The position numbers and the translations under genes are program-made. A DNA stretch of 64,000 bases, taken from assembly GCA_902594255.1 (NCBI GenBank), contig CACJLN010000005.1, forward strand, positions 20,639 through 84,638, given 5' to 3'. Source of the stretch: an uncultured Pelagibacteraceae bacterium. GTDB taxonomy: Bacteria > Pseudomonadota > Alphaproteobacteria > Pelagibacterales > Pelagibacteraceae. The notes beneath the pieces are model-generated. The model was not told where the DNA came from. It worked only from the letters and a program-made list of their open reading frames with translations, and searched no databases. Below, piece by piece: positions 27,244 through 36,925 of this stretch; position 1 is the stretch's first letter, and the number at the start of each line of letters is the position of its first letter.

Positions 27244-28624
27244 TAAGTTTGAGTTTATTTTTCATTATCCACAATATAATAAGAGATGGAATTACCATTA
27301 ATGCCGTTAATATAAAAAATATACCCCAGTCACCATTTAACCAGTCTACAAGGGCTCCTGAAGATGAAGCAAGGGTTGTTCTTCCTGCAGTACCTATTGA
27401 TGCTAACAGTGCATATTGGGTTGCAGTATAAGTTCTGTCCACTAAAAGAGAAATAAAAGCAACAAAAGCAACAGTTGCAAACGCAGCAGCTATATCATCA
27501 AAAATGACAGCTAGGGCAAATAAGATTTCCGATTTTTCAGACCAGGCTAAAACACTAAATAAAAGGTTGGTACTTGCCATAATAATCCCAGCCATAAACA
27601 TTGCTTTTAAAACTCCTGATCTTATAACAAACAAACCTCCTAAAAGAGTGAATACTACCGTTGTTATCCATCCTAGAGTTTTAGAATAAATAGCGATATC
27701 AGATTTGCTGAAACCAATTTCTTTGTAAAAAATTATCGACATTCTTCCAAGAAAAGCCTCACCTACCTTGAATAGAAAAACAAAACCAAGAATTCCGATT
27801 GCAATAGAAAAACCATTTTTTTTAAAAAAACTAATTATAGGACCACTAATTGTTCCTCCAATCCATATCAAAAATTGTGAGAAAAGATTTTCATTTCCAA
27901 GTTGATTTGAGATTAATTTATCATTTTCTTTTTGTTTAGTTTGTCTTTCGTTACCACCTCTTTCATTTATGAACATCAAACCAATATTCATAAAAATAAT
28001 TAAGATACCTAAAATTAAAAATGTTAATTGCCAATAATTTTCAAATCCTCTGTTCTGTAAAAATTCAGCAGAAAATAAAGAGATTACACCTCCAAGCTTA
28101 TAACCACTCCACCAACCAACCACAGCCATTGCTGCACCAGCTGCCATTGATTTCCCCTCATTTTCTCCGATTTGTTCAATTCTTAAAGCATCTACAGTTA
28201 TGTCTTGCGTGGCGGATGCAACAGCAATAATTAATCCTATGGAAATTACAAAAGCTAGATCGAGTTTTGGATTAGAAATACTCCACAAGATAAGTGAAAA
28301 TAAAATAATAATTTGCATTAAAACTATCCACCCTCTTCTATGACCGACTTTTTTCGTTAAAAAAGGTATTTGTATTCTATCTACTAAGGGCGCCCACAAA
28401 TAATTAAAAGCATAAACTCCAAAAATTAAGCCTGCCCATCCTATTGTTGATCTACTAAGTCCATCTTCCTTTAACCACAAGCTAAGGCTGCTTCCAATTA
28501 ATACCCAAGGGAAACCTGAAATTGCGCCTAATAACAAAATCTTTAACATTCTTCGATCAAAGTAAATGGAGAAAGTTTTTGAAAAAGGCTGTTTTTTAAA
28601 TTCTATCATTATTAATTTCTCCAA
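27233..28624 (-). CDS. AmpG-like MFS permease
   Basis: About 12 hydrophobic segments; GFPWVLIGSSLSLWLKEDGLS, ATQDITVDALRIE typical of AmpG-type MFS. Confidence 0.8.
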   Translation of the reverse strand: MEKLIMIEFKKQPFSKTFSIYFDRRMLKILLLGAISGFPWVLIGSSLSLWLKEDGLSRSTIGWAGLIFGVYAFNYLWAPLVDRIQIPFLTKKVGHRRGWIVLMQIIILFSLILWSISNPKLDLAFVISIGLIIAVASATQDITVDALRIEQIGENEGKSMAAGAAMAVVGWWSGYKLGGVISLFSAEFLQNRGFENYWQLTFLILGILIIFMNIGLMFINERGGNERQTKQKENDKLISNQLGNENLFSQFLIWIGGTISGPIISFFKKNGFSIAIGILGFVFLFKVGEAFLGRMSIIFYKEIGFSKSDIAIYSKTLGWITTVVFTLLGGLFVIRSGVLKAMFMAGIIMASTNLLFSVLAWSEKSEILFALAVIFDDIAAAFATVAFVAFISLLVDRTYTATQYALLASIGTAGRTTLASSSGALVDWLNGDWGIFFILTALMVIPSLIILWIMKNKLKLSEK

Positions 28625-30051
28625 AAAGATGGTAAAAATAAAACTAATATTGCAAATAATTCTAATCTACCTAGGATCATGCCTAAAGATAGGATCCATT
28701 TAGATAGATCAGGTAAAGATGAAAAATTACCATTTGGACCTATCTCTGAACCAAGTCCTGGCCCAACATTAGAAATTGATGTTGCGGCCCCAGAAATTGC
28801 TGTAACAAAGTCTAGACCAGTTAAAGAGAGTAAAGCAGTTAAAATGAGGAAAATCACAAAGTAAAAAAATATAAAAGAAATTATAGATGAAATAAATTTT
28901 TCATCAATTGAACTTTGGTTATATTTTATAATGAATACTCCTTTAGGATAAATTATCTTTTTTAGTTGATTAGTTATAAATAAATATAATATTTGAAATC
29001 TGAAAATTTTTACACCACAAGTTGTTGATCCTGCACATCCACCAATAAACATTAAAGACAAGAATACCAATAAAGAAAAACCGCCCCAGTTATCAAATTG
29101 CGCATTGACGTAACCAGTTCCAGTAAGAATAGATATTACATTAAAGAATATTGAACGTATGTCATAAGAATCTGGATTATTGAAAATTAGATACAATGAT
29201 AAAATTATAATACTTATGAATATTACTTTAAAGAAAGTTTTTATTTGAGTATCTGAAAAAAAGATATCTTTGTTTCCATTAATAAATTTAATATACGAAA
29301 TAAATGGCAGACTGCCTAAAATTATAAAAATTATAGCTGAAATTTCAATTGCTAAACTATCAAAAAAACCGATTGACTCATTGTAATTCGAAAATCCGCC
29401 AGTGGCTAAAGTAGTCATTGAGTGGGTTATGCTGTCAAAAACACTCATCCCGAACCCATAATAAGTTAACGCACACATTGTTGTTAGAGCTGAATAGATA
29501 TAGATTAACCTAACAGCGATTTCTTTTGATTTAGGAAGCACTTTTTCAGAAGAGTCGTTACTTGAAATTTTAAACAATTGCATACCCCCCACATTCATTA
29601 TTGGCATAAGCGTTATTGCCATTATAATTATACCGATGCCCCCTAACCATTGAAGTATTGCTCTCCACAAAAGAATACTTTTTGGCATATTTTCTAAATT
29701 CGCAATGACAGTTGAACCAGTGGTAGTAATGCCAGACATACTTTCAAAAAAAGCATTGGTAAACGAGAAACCTAGATTTGAGAAAAAAAAAGGTAAAGAT
29801 CCAAAAACGGCTACACTTAGCCAAGATAAAGCAGTTAATAAAAAAGCTTGTTGTAAATTCAATTTATTTTCATGATCTAGATTTGATAAGAAAAACAATG
29901 TACCAAAAATAATTGTTACTATAGAGGCGCCAAAAAAAGACGAGTCAATCTCTTGATAAAAAAATTGAGCTATTATTGGAATGAACATAAAAATTCCAAG
30001 AATTATCTGTAATATTCCTAACGTAAAAAAAACTGTTTTATAATTAGACAT
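28612..30051 (-). CDS. trkH: TrkH-family potassium uptake protein
   Basis: Repeated selectivity-type segments (SGITTTGSTV, LATGGFSNYN, TGTGYVNAQ, AATSISNVGPGLG), CAGSTTCGVKIFR. Confidence 0.93.
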   Translation of the reverse strand: MSNYKTVFFTLGILQIILGIFMFIPIIAQFFYQEIDSSFFGASIVTIIFGTLFFLSNLDHENKLNLQQAFLLTALSWLSVAVFGSLPFFFSNLGFSFTNAFFESMSGITTTGSTVIANLENMPKSILLWRAILQWLGGIGIIIMAITLMPIMNVGGMQLFKISSNDSSEKVLPKSKEIAVRLIYIYSALTTMCALTYYGFGMSVFDSITHSMTTLATGGFSNYNESIGFFDSLAIEISAIIFIILGSLPFISYIKFINGNKDIFFSDTQIKTFFKVIFISIIILSLYLIFNNPDSYDIRSIFFNVISILTGTGYVNAQFDNWGGFSLLVFLSLMFIGGCAGSTTCGVKIFRFQILYLFITNQLKKIIYPKGVFIIKYNQSSIDEKFISSIISFIFFYFVIFLILTALLSLTGLDFVTAISGAATSISNVGPGLGSEIGPNGNFSSLPDLSKWILSLGMILGRLELFAILVLFLPSFWRN

Positions 30052-30139
30052 TTTGAAAAGAGATTATTTTATGGTAAATAAATTTCAACTCTATAAGAAT
30101 AAACTTAACCACTAATATTAGATTATATTTGAATTATTC

Positions 30140-31702
30140 ATGATTAAAAAAGAGAATTTAGACAAAACAAGTGCTTGGCCGTTTGTTGAAGCAAAAAAAA
30201 TACTTAGAGAGAGAAAGTCTATTATTGAAAAAAAAGGAAAAATTACTCTGCAAACAGGTTATGGACCTAGTGGTCTTCCACACATTGGAACTTTCGGTGA
30301 AGTTGCAAGAACATCAATGTTAGTTAATGCTTTAAAACATTTAACCGATTTTCCAACAGAGATAATTACATTTTCAGATGATATGGATGGTCTTAGAAAA
30401 ATACCGGACAATGTGCCAAATAAAGAAATTTTAGAAAAAAATCTTCATAAATCTCTGACACAAGTCCCAGACCCTTTTAACAAATATGGTAGTTTTGGTG
30501 AACACAATAATGAAAAACTAAAAACTTTTTTAGATAATTTCAATTTTAAATACGATTTTAAAAGCTCTACTAAACTCTATAAATCAGGTTTTTTTAATCC
30601 AACTCTAGAAATCATTTTAGAAAATTATGAGGGGATTATGAATATTATTTTACCTACACTTGGTAAGGAACGACAAAAAACTTATTGTCCATTTTTACCA
30701 ATTTGCCCAGATACGAATCACGTTTTAGAAATTCCCATGAAAGAAATTAATAAAAAAAAGTCAGAGATAATATTTGATAATAATGGAAAAGATTTAGTAT
30801 CTAGTATTTTAGATGGTCATTGTAAATTACAATGGAAAGTTGATTGGGCAATGAGGTGGTTTGCTCTCGATGTAGACTTTGAAATGTATGGAAAAGATTT
30901 AATAGAAAGTGCAATATTATCAACCAAGATAATTAAATTAATTGGAAAAAAAAACCCATCAGGTTTTGCTTATGAGCTTTTTTTGGATGAAAAAGGCGAG
31001 AAGATCTCTAAATCAAAGGGTAATGGAATAACAATAGAACAATGGTTAGATTACGCTTCTCCAGAGAGTTTATCACTTTATATGTACCAAAATCCAAAAA
31101 GAGCAAAAAAACTTTACAATAAGATAGTTCCAAAAGCTGTTGATGAATATCTTGAGTTTATAGAAAAAGCTAAAACTCAAGATGAACTTCGGTTATTGAT
31201 GAATCCAGTTTGGCATGTTCATAACGGAAAAGTTCCTAAAGAAAACATGATTATGTCTTTTTCAATGTTATTAAACCTCGTTGAAACAAGTAATGCTGAT
31301 AATAAAGACCTTTTGTGGAAGTTTGTTAAAAAATATAAAATAAATATCTCTGAAAGGGAACACCCTATATTTAATAATTTAGTCGGATATGCAATAAAAT
31401 ATTTTAACGATGTGATTAAAAGTAAAAAGAAATATAAAATACCTGATGAAAAAGAAAAAAAGGCATTAATGGCTTTAATTAAAACACTTGATGGATGTAA
31501 CGACAAAATGTCTCCAGAAGATATCCAAACGTTAATTTATTCAACTGGAAAAGATAACGGATACTCAGAAAATTTAAGAGATTGGTTTAGATTGATATAT
31601 GAAGTTGTTTTTGGAGACGAAAATGGTCCTCGAATGGGTTTTTTTATAAGTTTTTTTGGTGTTAAAGAAACAAAAGATCTTATAATAAATAGAATTAAAT
31701 AA
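30140..31702 (+). CDS. lysK: lysyl-tRNA synthetase, class I
   Basis: HIGH-like GLPHIGTFGEV and KISKSKGNG motifs; FSDDMDGLRKIP. Confidence 0.93.
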   Translation: MIKKENLDKTSAWPFVEAKKILRERKSIIEKKGKITLQTGYGPSGLPHIGTFGEVARTSMLVNALKHLTDFPTEIITFSDDMDGLRKIPDNVPNKEILEKNLHKSLTQVPDPFNKYGSFGEHNNEKLKTFLDNFNFKYDFKSSTKLYKSGFFNPTLEIILENYEGIMNIILPTLGKERQKTYCPFLPICPDTNHVLEIPMKEINKKKSEIIFDNNGKDLVSSILDGHCKLQWKVDWAMRWFALDVDFEMYGKDLIESAILSTKIIKLIGKKNPSGFAYELFLDEKGEKISKSKGNGITIEQWLDYASPESLSLYMYQNPKRAKKLYNKIVPKAVDEYLEFIEKAKTQDELRLLMNPVWHVHNGKVPKENMIMSFSMLLNLVETSNADNKDLLWKFVKKYKINISEREHPIFNNLVGYAIKYFNDVIKSKKKYKIPDEKEKKALMALIKTLDGCNDKMSPEDIQTLIYSTGKDNGYSENLRDWFRLIYEVVFGDENGPRMGFFISFFGVKETKDLIINRIK

Positions 31703-32754
31703 TGTTTTCAAATTTAAGATCTTTAATTTTTAAACTAGATCCAGAGATAGCGCATAGTTTAGCAATAAAATCATTAAAATTGAATTTTGTTCCAAATATT
31801 TTAGATTCGAATAAAGATAATGATTTATTTAAAACCAAATTATTCAATAAAGACATAGCTAATCCGATCGGAGTAGCAGCTGGATTTGATAAAAATGCTG
31901 AAGTTTATAATTCATTGTTCAAGCTTGGATTTGGTTTTGTAGAAGCTGGTACCGTTACCCCTCTAAGACAATACGGCAATCCTAAACCTAGAGTTTTTAG
32001 ACTAGTAGAGGATGAAGCCTTAATAAATAGATTAGGTTTTAATAACTTAGGTGCAAAAAATATTGCTGATAGGATTTTATCAAACAAACAGATCGGCTTA
32101 CTTGGAATTAATATTGGTCCTAATAAAGATACAAATGATAGACACAAAGACTATATCGAATGTTTAAAAGCTTTTCATAGAATTACTGATTATATTACAA
32201 TCAACATTTCATCTCCCAATACAGAAGAGCTTAGAAATTTTCATGACCAAAATAAATTGAATGAATTACTAAAAATTATTAATAATGAAAAAACAGTCCT
32301 TAATTCCAATATTCCAATTGTTGTTAAGATTTCGCCTGATATAAAGGATCAAGAAATACCCAAAATATCTGATGTTCTTTTAAAGAATAATATAGAAGCA
32401 GTAATTCTATCTAATACATCAGATTCGACTAGAGATGAACTAAATGATATTCAAAAACATCAAAAAGGTGGCCTTTCAGGAAAACCAATAGAGGAAAAAT
32501 CAACAAAATTGATTGAAAAATTTTATGAAATTATAGGTGAAAAAATTAAAATCATTGGTGTTGGGGGAGTAGACTCAGGAATAAGCGCTTATAAGAAGTT
32601 TTTGGCCGGAGCAAGTTACATCCAACTTTATACAGGGATGGTTTTCAGAGGACCTAATATTGTGAACTTAATTAAAAAAGAGCTAAAGGAATTGATGCTA
32701 AAAGATGGAGTTAAGCACTTTAGTGAAATAATAGGAAAAAAAACAATTTCTTAA
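31702..32754 (+). CDS. pyrD: dihydroorotate dehydrogenase (quinone)
   Basis: [43 protein letters not shown]. Confidence 0.95.
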   Translation: MFSNLRSLIFKLDPEIAHSLAIKSLKLNFVPNILDSNKDNDLFKTKLFNKDIANPIGVAAGFDKNAEVYNSLFKLGFGFVEAGTVTPLRQYGNPKPRVFRLVEDEALINRLGFNNLGAKNIADRILSNKQIGLLGINIGPNKDTNDRHKDYIECLKAFHRITDYITINISSPNTEELRNFHDQNKLNELLKIINNEKTVLNSNIPIVVKISPDIKDQEIPKISDVLLKNNIEAVILSNTSDSTRDELNDIQKHQKGGLSGKPIEEKSTKLIEKFYEIIGEKIKIIGVGGVDSGISAYKKFLAGASYIQLYTGMVFRGPNIVNLIKKELKELMLKDGVKHFSEIIGKKTIS

Positions 32755-32765
32755 AATATATAAAC

Positions 32766-32794
32766 TTGACGCCTTAGAAATCTCTCTTTATATA
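32766..32794 (+). promoter_or_regulatory. rpmB promoter (sigma70-type)
   Basis: TTGACG (32766-32771), 17-nt spacer, TATATA (32789-32794); 13 nt before the rpmB ATG. Confidence 0.65.
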
Positions 32795-32806
32795 CTCGTT
32801 GTAATC

Positions 32807-33121
32807 ATGTCAAAAAAATGTGAACTCACTGGTAAAATTCCTCTTAAAGGTCACAACGTAAGTCACGCAAATAATAAGACAAAAAGAAGATTTTTACCTA
32901 ATTTAAAAAAAGTTAAGTTTACTAGTGAACTTTTAAAAAGGAGCATGAAACTTACAGTCAGTAATGCAGGTGTAAGATCTGTTGACAAAAAAGGCAGTTT
33001 TGATGAGTTTCTTAAAACTGTTAAAAATAAAAACTTATCACCAAGATTAAAAAAATTGAAAAAAAATCTGCTTATAAAATCTCCATTTCAAAAAAAACAA
33101 GTTCAATCTAAAACAACTTAA
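32807..33121 (+). CDS. rpmB: 50S ribosomal protein L28
   Basis: [29 protein letters not shown]. Confidence 0.97.
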   Translation: MSKKCELTGKIPLKGHNVSHANNKTKRRFLPNLKKVKFTSELLKRSMKLTVSNAGVRSVDKKGSFDEFLKTVKNKNLSPRLKKLKKNLLIKSPFQKKQVQSKTT

Positions 33122-33669
33122 TGAAAAAGATATTTTTAATACTCTCATTTTTAATGGGAGTTGTTGTATTAGCTTCCAATTATCTGGTACAATTTCCCAT
33201 TAACCATTATGGCTTAAATGAAATTTTAACTTATGGAGCATTTAGCTATCCTATTGCTTTTTTGATAACAGATTTAGCCAATAGATCATTTGGTAAGGTA
33301 GTCGCTAGAAAAATAGTTTATATTGGTTTTGCAATTGGTATTAGTTTTACCCTTTTATTTTCAACAAATTTTGCAGATTTAATATCCATTAGGATTGCAA
33401 TTGGATCGGGTACGGCATTTTTAGTTGCCCAGTTATTAGATGTTCAAATTTTTGATAAATTAAGGCAAAAGAGATGGTTTGTTGCACCTCTAACTTCATC
33501 ATTGGTAGGCTCGACAGTTGATACATTTATATTTTTTTCAATTTCTTTTTATGGAACAGGTGTTCCCTGGGTCACCTTGTCTTTAGGAGATTTAAGTGTA
33601 AAAATTTTTGTAGCATTGGTAATGTTAATTCCATTCAGATTGTTATTAAAAACACTTAAGCCAGTTTAA
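33121..33669 (+). CDS. VUT/YhhQ family queuosine-precursor transporter
   Basis: Membrane protein with LITDLANRSFGKVVARKIVYIGF, VGSTVDTFIFFSISF. Confidence 0.85.
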   Translation: MKKIFLILSFLMGVVVLASNYLVQFPINHYGLNEILTYGAFSYPIAFLITDLANRSFGKVVARKIVYIGFAIGISFTLLFSTNFADLISIRIAIGSGTAFLVAQLLDVQIFDKLRQKRWFVAPLTSSLVGSTVDTFIFFSISFYGTGVPWVTLSLGDLSVKIFVALVMLIPFRLLLKTLKPV

Positions 33670-34547
33670 TTTTTTAACAGGAATTTCAAAGATAAAATTT
33701 TATAAACTAATTTAGCTACTAAAAAATTGTAGGAATTGAATCCTTTTATCGGCGCAAGTTCATTAACATCAGCTCCAACAATATTTGAATTTTTTGTGGC
33801 AATTTTTATAATGTTTAATGCTTCGTCCCATAATAAGCCACCAGGCTCAGGAGTTCCAGTTGCAGGCATAATACTTGAATCTAAACCATCAACATCGAAA
33901 GTTAGATAAACAGTTTTATTTTTTATAAGCCTTTTAAACTTTTTAAAATCCCACTTTGCCTTATCTTTTGCCCAAAAAATGTTAATCCTAGACTTGTTTT
34001 TTTTTAAAAATTGTATCTCTTCCTGAGATATATTTCTAATTCCAAATGAAATTATCGATACATTTTTATAATCTAAACATCTTCTCATAGCTGATGCATG
34101 TGAAAATTTCTCTCCGTTATAATTTTCTCTTAAATCGGCATGAGCATCAAAATGTAAAATACATATTTTTTTATATTTTTTTACAAATGGAACAATGCAC
34201 CCTGCGGTAATTGAGTGTTCTCCGCCAAGTGTCATGGGAAAAAGTTTTTTTGTTAACAATCTATTATTTATATCTGCTATTTTTTTTAAGGCTTTTTTAA
34301 TGTTTTTATCGATTTTAAAAAATTTTAAAGTTTTTATTCCAATTTTTCTATAAGGCTCACAATTTAATTCTTCATCGTATAATTCAACTTGATGTGAGGC
34401 TTTAATTATTTCTTTTGGACCATTTTTAGTTCCACCACCATAACTTACAGTTTTTTCTAAACCGAAAGGAACTATTACAACTTTTTCCTTTAAATTAAAT
34501 TTATTATCTATCCCTAGAAACCCTTTTTTATTTGAAAGATACTGCAA
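33666..34547 (-). CDS. speB: ureohydrolase (agmatinase/arginase family)
   Basis: SYGGGTKNGPKEIIKASHQVELYDEEL, LGGEHSITAG, HFDAHADLRE, TFDVDGLDSSIMPATGTPEPGG. Start proposed at TTG 34547, right after the upstream stop; ORF track gives ATG 34625. Confidence 0.88.
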   Translation of the reverse strand: MQYLSNKKGFLGIDNKFNLKEKVVIVPFGLEKTVSYGGGTKNGPKEIIKASHQVELYDEELNCEPYRKIGIKTLKFFKIDKNIKKALKKIADINNRLLTKKLFPMTLGGEHSITAGCIVPFVKKYKKICILHFDAHADLRENYNGEKFSHASAMRRCLDYKNVSIISFGIRNISQEEIQFLKKNKSRINIFWAKDKAKWDFKKFKRLIKNKTVYLTFDVDGLDSSIMPATGTPEPGGLLWDEALNIIKIATKNSNIVGADVNELAPIKGFNSYNFLVAKLVYKILSLKFLLKN

Positions 34548-34551
34548 GGTT

Positions 34552-35595
34552 TTATCCAAAAATTTTCGTAAAGTTTTTTCTGTCTCTATTTTTCCATGCG
34601 CCTTTGTGATAAGCATCACTTGCAATTAAAGGTAATACGCTGGTTGCCTCTGCAAAGACCATTTGCTCTTTTGTAATATCGACTTTACCCCAGGAACTAG
34701 CTTCTTTCAAAGTTGAACTACTACAAGCACCATCTCTTGAATCTGCAACAGTAATTTGGACTGCATATTTGTGCATTTCAACTTCTTTACCTAAAAGTTC
34801 TGCACATATAACTGTATCCTGAATAAAGTTTTTTGGCACACCACCACCAATCATAAATAAACCCGAACTTTTTGATTTAATCTTTATTTCAGTCAATTCT
34901 CTAAATTCCCTTATCGAGTCTATTGTAATATGTTTTTTAGGGTTTTTTTCTTGATGGATTACTAAACCAAAACCAGCACTAGAATCAGTAAAGGCTGGAC
35001 AAAATATTGGTACATTGTGATCAAAAGCAGTTTCAATCAATGAGTCTTTTTTGATAGAATTTTTTTTAAGATATTTACCCATTTCATGAATAAACTCTCT
35101 TGATGTATAATTTCTAGGATCTAATCCATCAGCAATTTCACAAATCTTTTTATCACAAATTTGTAATTCATCTTCATCAATGTATGTGTCATATATTCTA
35201 TCAATATAATTTTTTCTCAGTTCAGTGTCGTCTTGAAATTGGGAACCTTGATAATGTTTAAATCCTAATGCCTCAAAAAAATCCATATCAATTATTGATG
35301 CTCCAGTTGCAACAATTGCATCTACCATATTGTATTTCACCATATCTCTGTAGATATGCATGCATCCCGCTGCAGAGGTAGAGCCTGCTAATGTTAAAAA
35401 AATTGTACAATCTTTATCTTTTATCATTTGATTATATATTTTAGCGGCATTAGCGGTCTCTCTTGAAACAAAAGACATTTTTTCCATTGAGGCTATAATT
35501 TTTTGTGAGTCAAAGGAAGTTATATCAATGTGTTGGACAGGATTTTTTAAGAAATCTTTTTTACTGTTATGACCAAATTTTTTATCTTCTGACAT
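34552..35595 (-). CDS. deoxyhypusine synthase-like protein (possible polyamine synthase)
   Basis: LTLAGSTSAAGC, GASIIDMDFFEALG, GGGVPKNFIQD and SSWGKV containing the conserved catalytic Lys of the DHS family. Confidence 0.88.
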   Translation of the reverse strand: MSEDKKFGHNSKKDFLKNPVQHIDITSFDSQKIIASMEKMSFVSRETANAAKIYNQMIKDKDCTIFLTLAGSTSAAGCMHIYRDMVKYNMVDAIVATGASIIDMDFFEALGFKHYQGSQFQDDTELRKNYIDRIYDTYIDEDELQICDKKICEIADGLDPRNYTSREFIHEMGKYLKKNSIKKDSLIETAFDHNVPIFCPAFTDSSAGFGLVIHQEKNPKKHITIDSIREFRELTEIKIKSKSSGLFMIGGGVPKNFIQDTVICAELLGKEVEMHKYAVQITVADSRDGACSSSTLKEASSWGKVDITKEQMVFAEATSVLPLIASDAYHKGAWKNRDRKNFTKIFG

Positions 35596-36779
35596 TAAGC
35601 AACCAATGTAGCTTTATTAACATCTTTATCATAAAGCGTCATAATTGGTTGGTCCTCTACTTCATAAATTTCGTCTGAAAAGAATCCATTAAATTGTGTT
35701 CTAAAAGTTAATCCGTAAGCCCCTAGTTGCCCAAGCTCAATATAATCATTTTCTTTAATATTGTTTGGAAGTAAAAAAGGACCCTTCATATAATCCATAC
35801 TGTCACAAGTAGGACCATAAAAATCAAACGACGTCAATTTTTTGGAAATAATTTTGCTTGAGCTATCTTTAATCATTTTAGATGGAAAAACTATGTTTGG
35901 AGTTCCAGCATCAAAAAGTGTTCCATAGGTTCCATCATTTATATAAAGTTTTTGTTTCTTTTTTAGATTAACTCTCACTATGGTAGATCCACTTTCTGCT
36001 ACTAGGGCTCTTCCAGGCTCACAAATAATTTCTGTCTTATCATTTAATTTTAAATTTTCTAAACTTTTTTTAATTTCATTTAGATAATTATTTAAAGACT
36101 GTGGAATTAAGTCAGGGTATATCGTGGGAAAACCACCGCCAACATTGATATAATCAGGAATAATTTTAGTTTTTTTAATGATATTTCCAATTTCAGTGAT
36201 ACCTTTGTGATAAGAAATAGGATGCATGCACTGAGATCCAACATGGAAACTTAACCCTATTTTTTTCGCGTATTGTTTTACTAATCGTAATAATCCTACC
36301 GCTTCAGAATTTAAGGCTCCAAACTTTTTAGATAAATCTATTTCTGCGTGTTCATTCGATACAGCGACTCTCACAAATAATTCAAGATCTTTAGCGTTAT
36401 TTGTGTTTTTCATAATCTTAATAAGTTCATCTTTAGTATCTAAAGCAAATGTCTTTATCCCATATTTAAAGTATGCTTCGAATATACTGTTTTTACTTTT
36501 TATTGTGTGCATATAAGAACATTTAGCTGAGTGGCTAAATTCTCTTACAGCTTTTATTTCCTCTATTGAAGCTACATCAAATTGTTTTATTCCACTTTCA
36601 ATAAGAGTTTTAATTACTTCTTTATGAGGGTTTGTTTTTACAGCGTATAATATCTCACCTGGGAAATTTTTTTGAAAGTACTTAGAAGCGGAAAGAATAG
36701 AATTCTTTCTTATACAGTAGACTGGTTTGTCAGGTTTCAGTTGAGTTACTAATTCTTCAACCGACTTAAATTTTTGCAT
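35595..36779 (-). CDS. ornithine/lysine decarboxylase, alanine-racemase fold (group IV)
   Basis: YAVKTNPHKEV PLP-Lys motif, FHVGSQC, CEPGRALVAESG, GPTCDSMDYM. Confidence 0.92.
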   Translation of the reverse strand: MQKFKSVEELVTQLKPDKPVYCIRKNSILSASKYFQKNFPGEILYAVKTNPHKEVIKTLIESGIKQFDVASIEEIKAVREFSHSAKCSYMHTIKSKNSIFEAYFKYGIKTFALDTKDELIKIMKNTNNAKDLELFVRVAVSNEHAEIDLSKKFGALNSEAVGLLRLVKQYAKKIGLSFHVGSQCMHPISYHKGITEIGNIIKKTKIIPDYINVGGGFPTIYPDLIPQSLNNYLNEIKKSLENLKLNDKTEIICEPGRALVAESGSTIVRVNLKKKQKLYINDGTYGTLFDAGTPNIVFPSKMIKDSSSKIISKKLTSFDFYGPTCDSMDYMKGPFLLPNNIKENDYIELGQLGAYGLTFRTQFNGFFSDEIYEVEDQPIMTLYDKDVNKATLVA

Positions 36780-36848
36780 TTAAAATGCCCCCTAAAAAAA
36801 ATTTAATAAAAAAAGTCTTTTTATTTAAAAAACTTTAGTAATTTCAGC

Positions 36849-36872
36849 AGTTAATTCATTAGTTAATTAATG
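36849..36872 (+). repeat. imperfect tandem 12-bp repeat upstream of regA
   Basis: AGTTAATTCATT followed directly by AGTTAATTAATG. Confidence 0.5.
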
Positions 36873-36925
36873 TAAAGCAAATAATGGCCTATTGAATTGT
36901 GGAAAAAAATATCCATATATAATCC

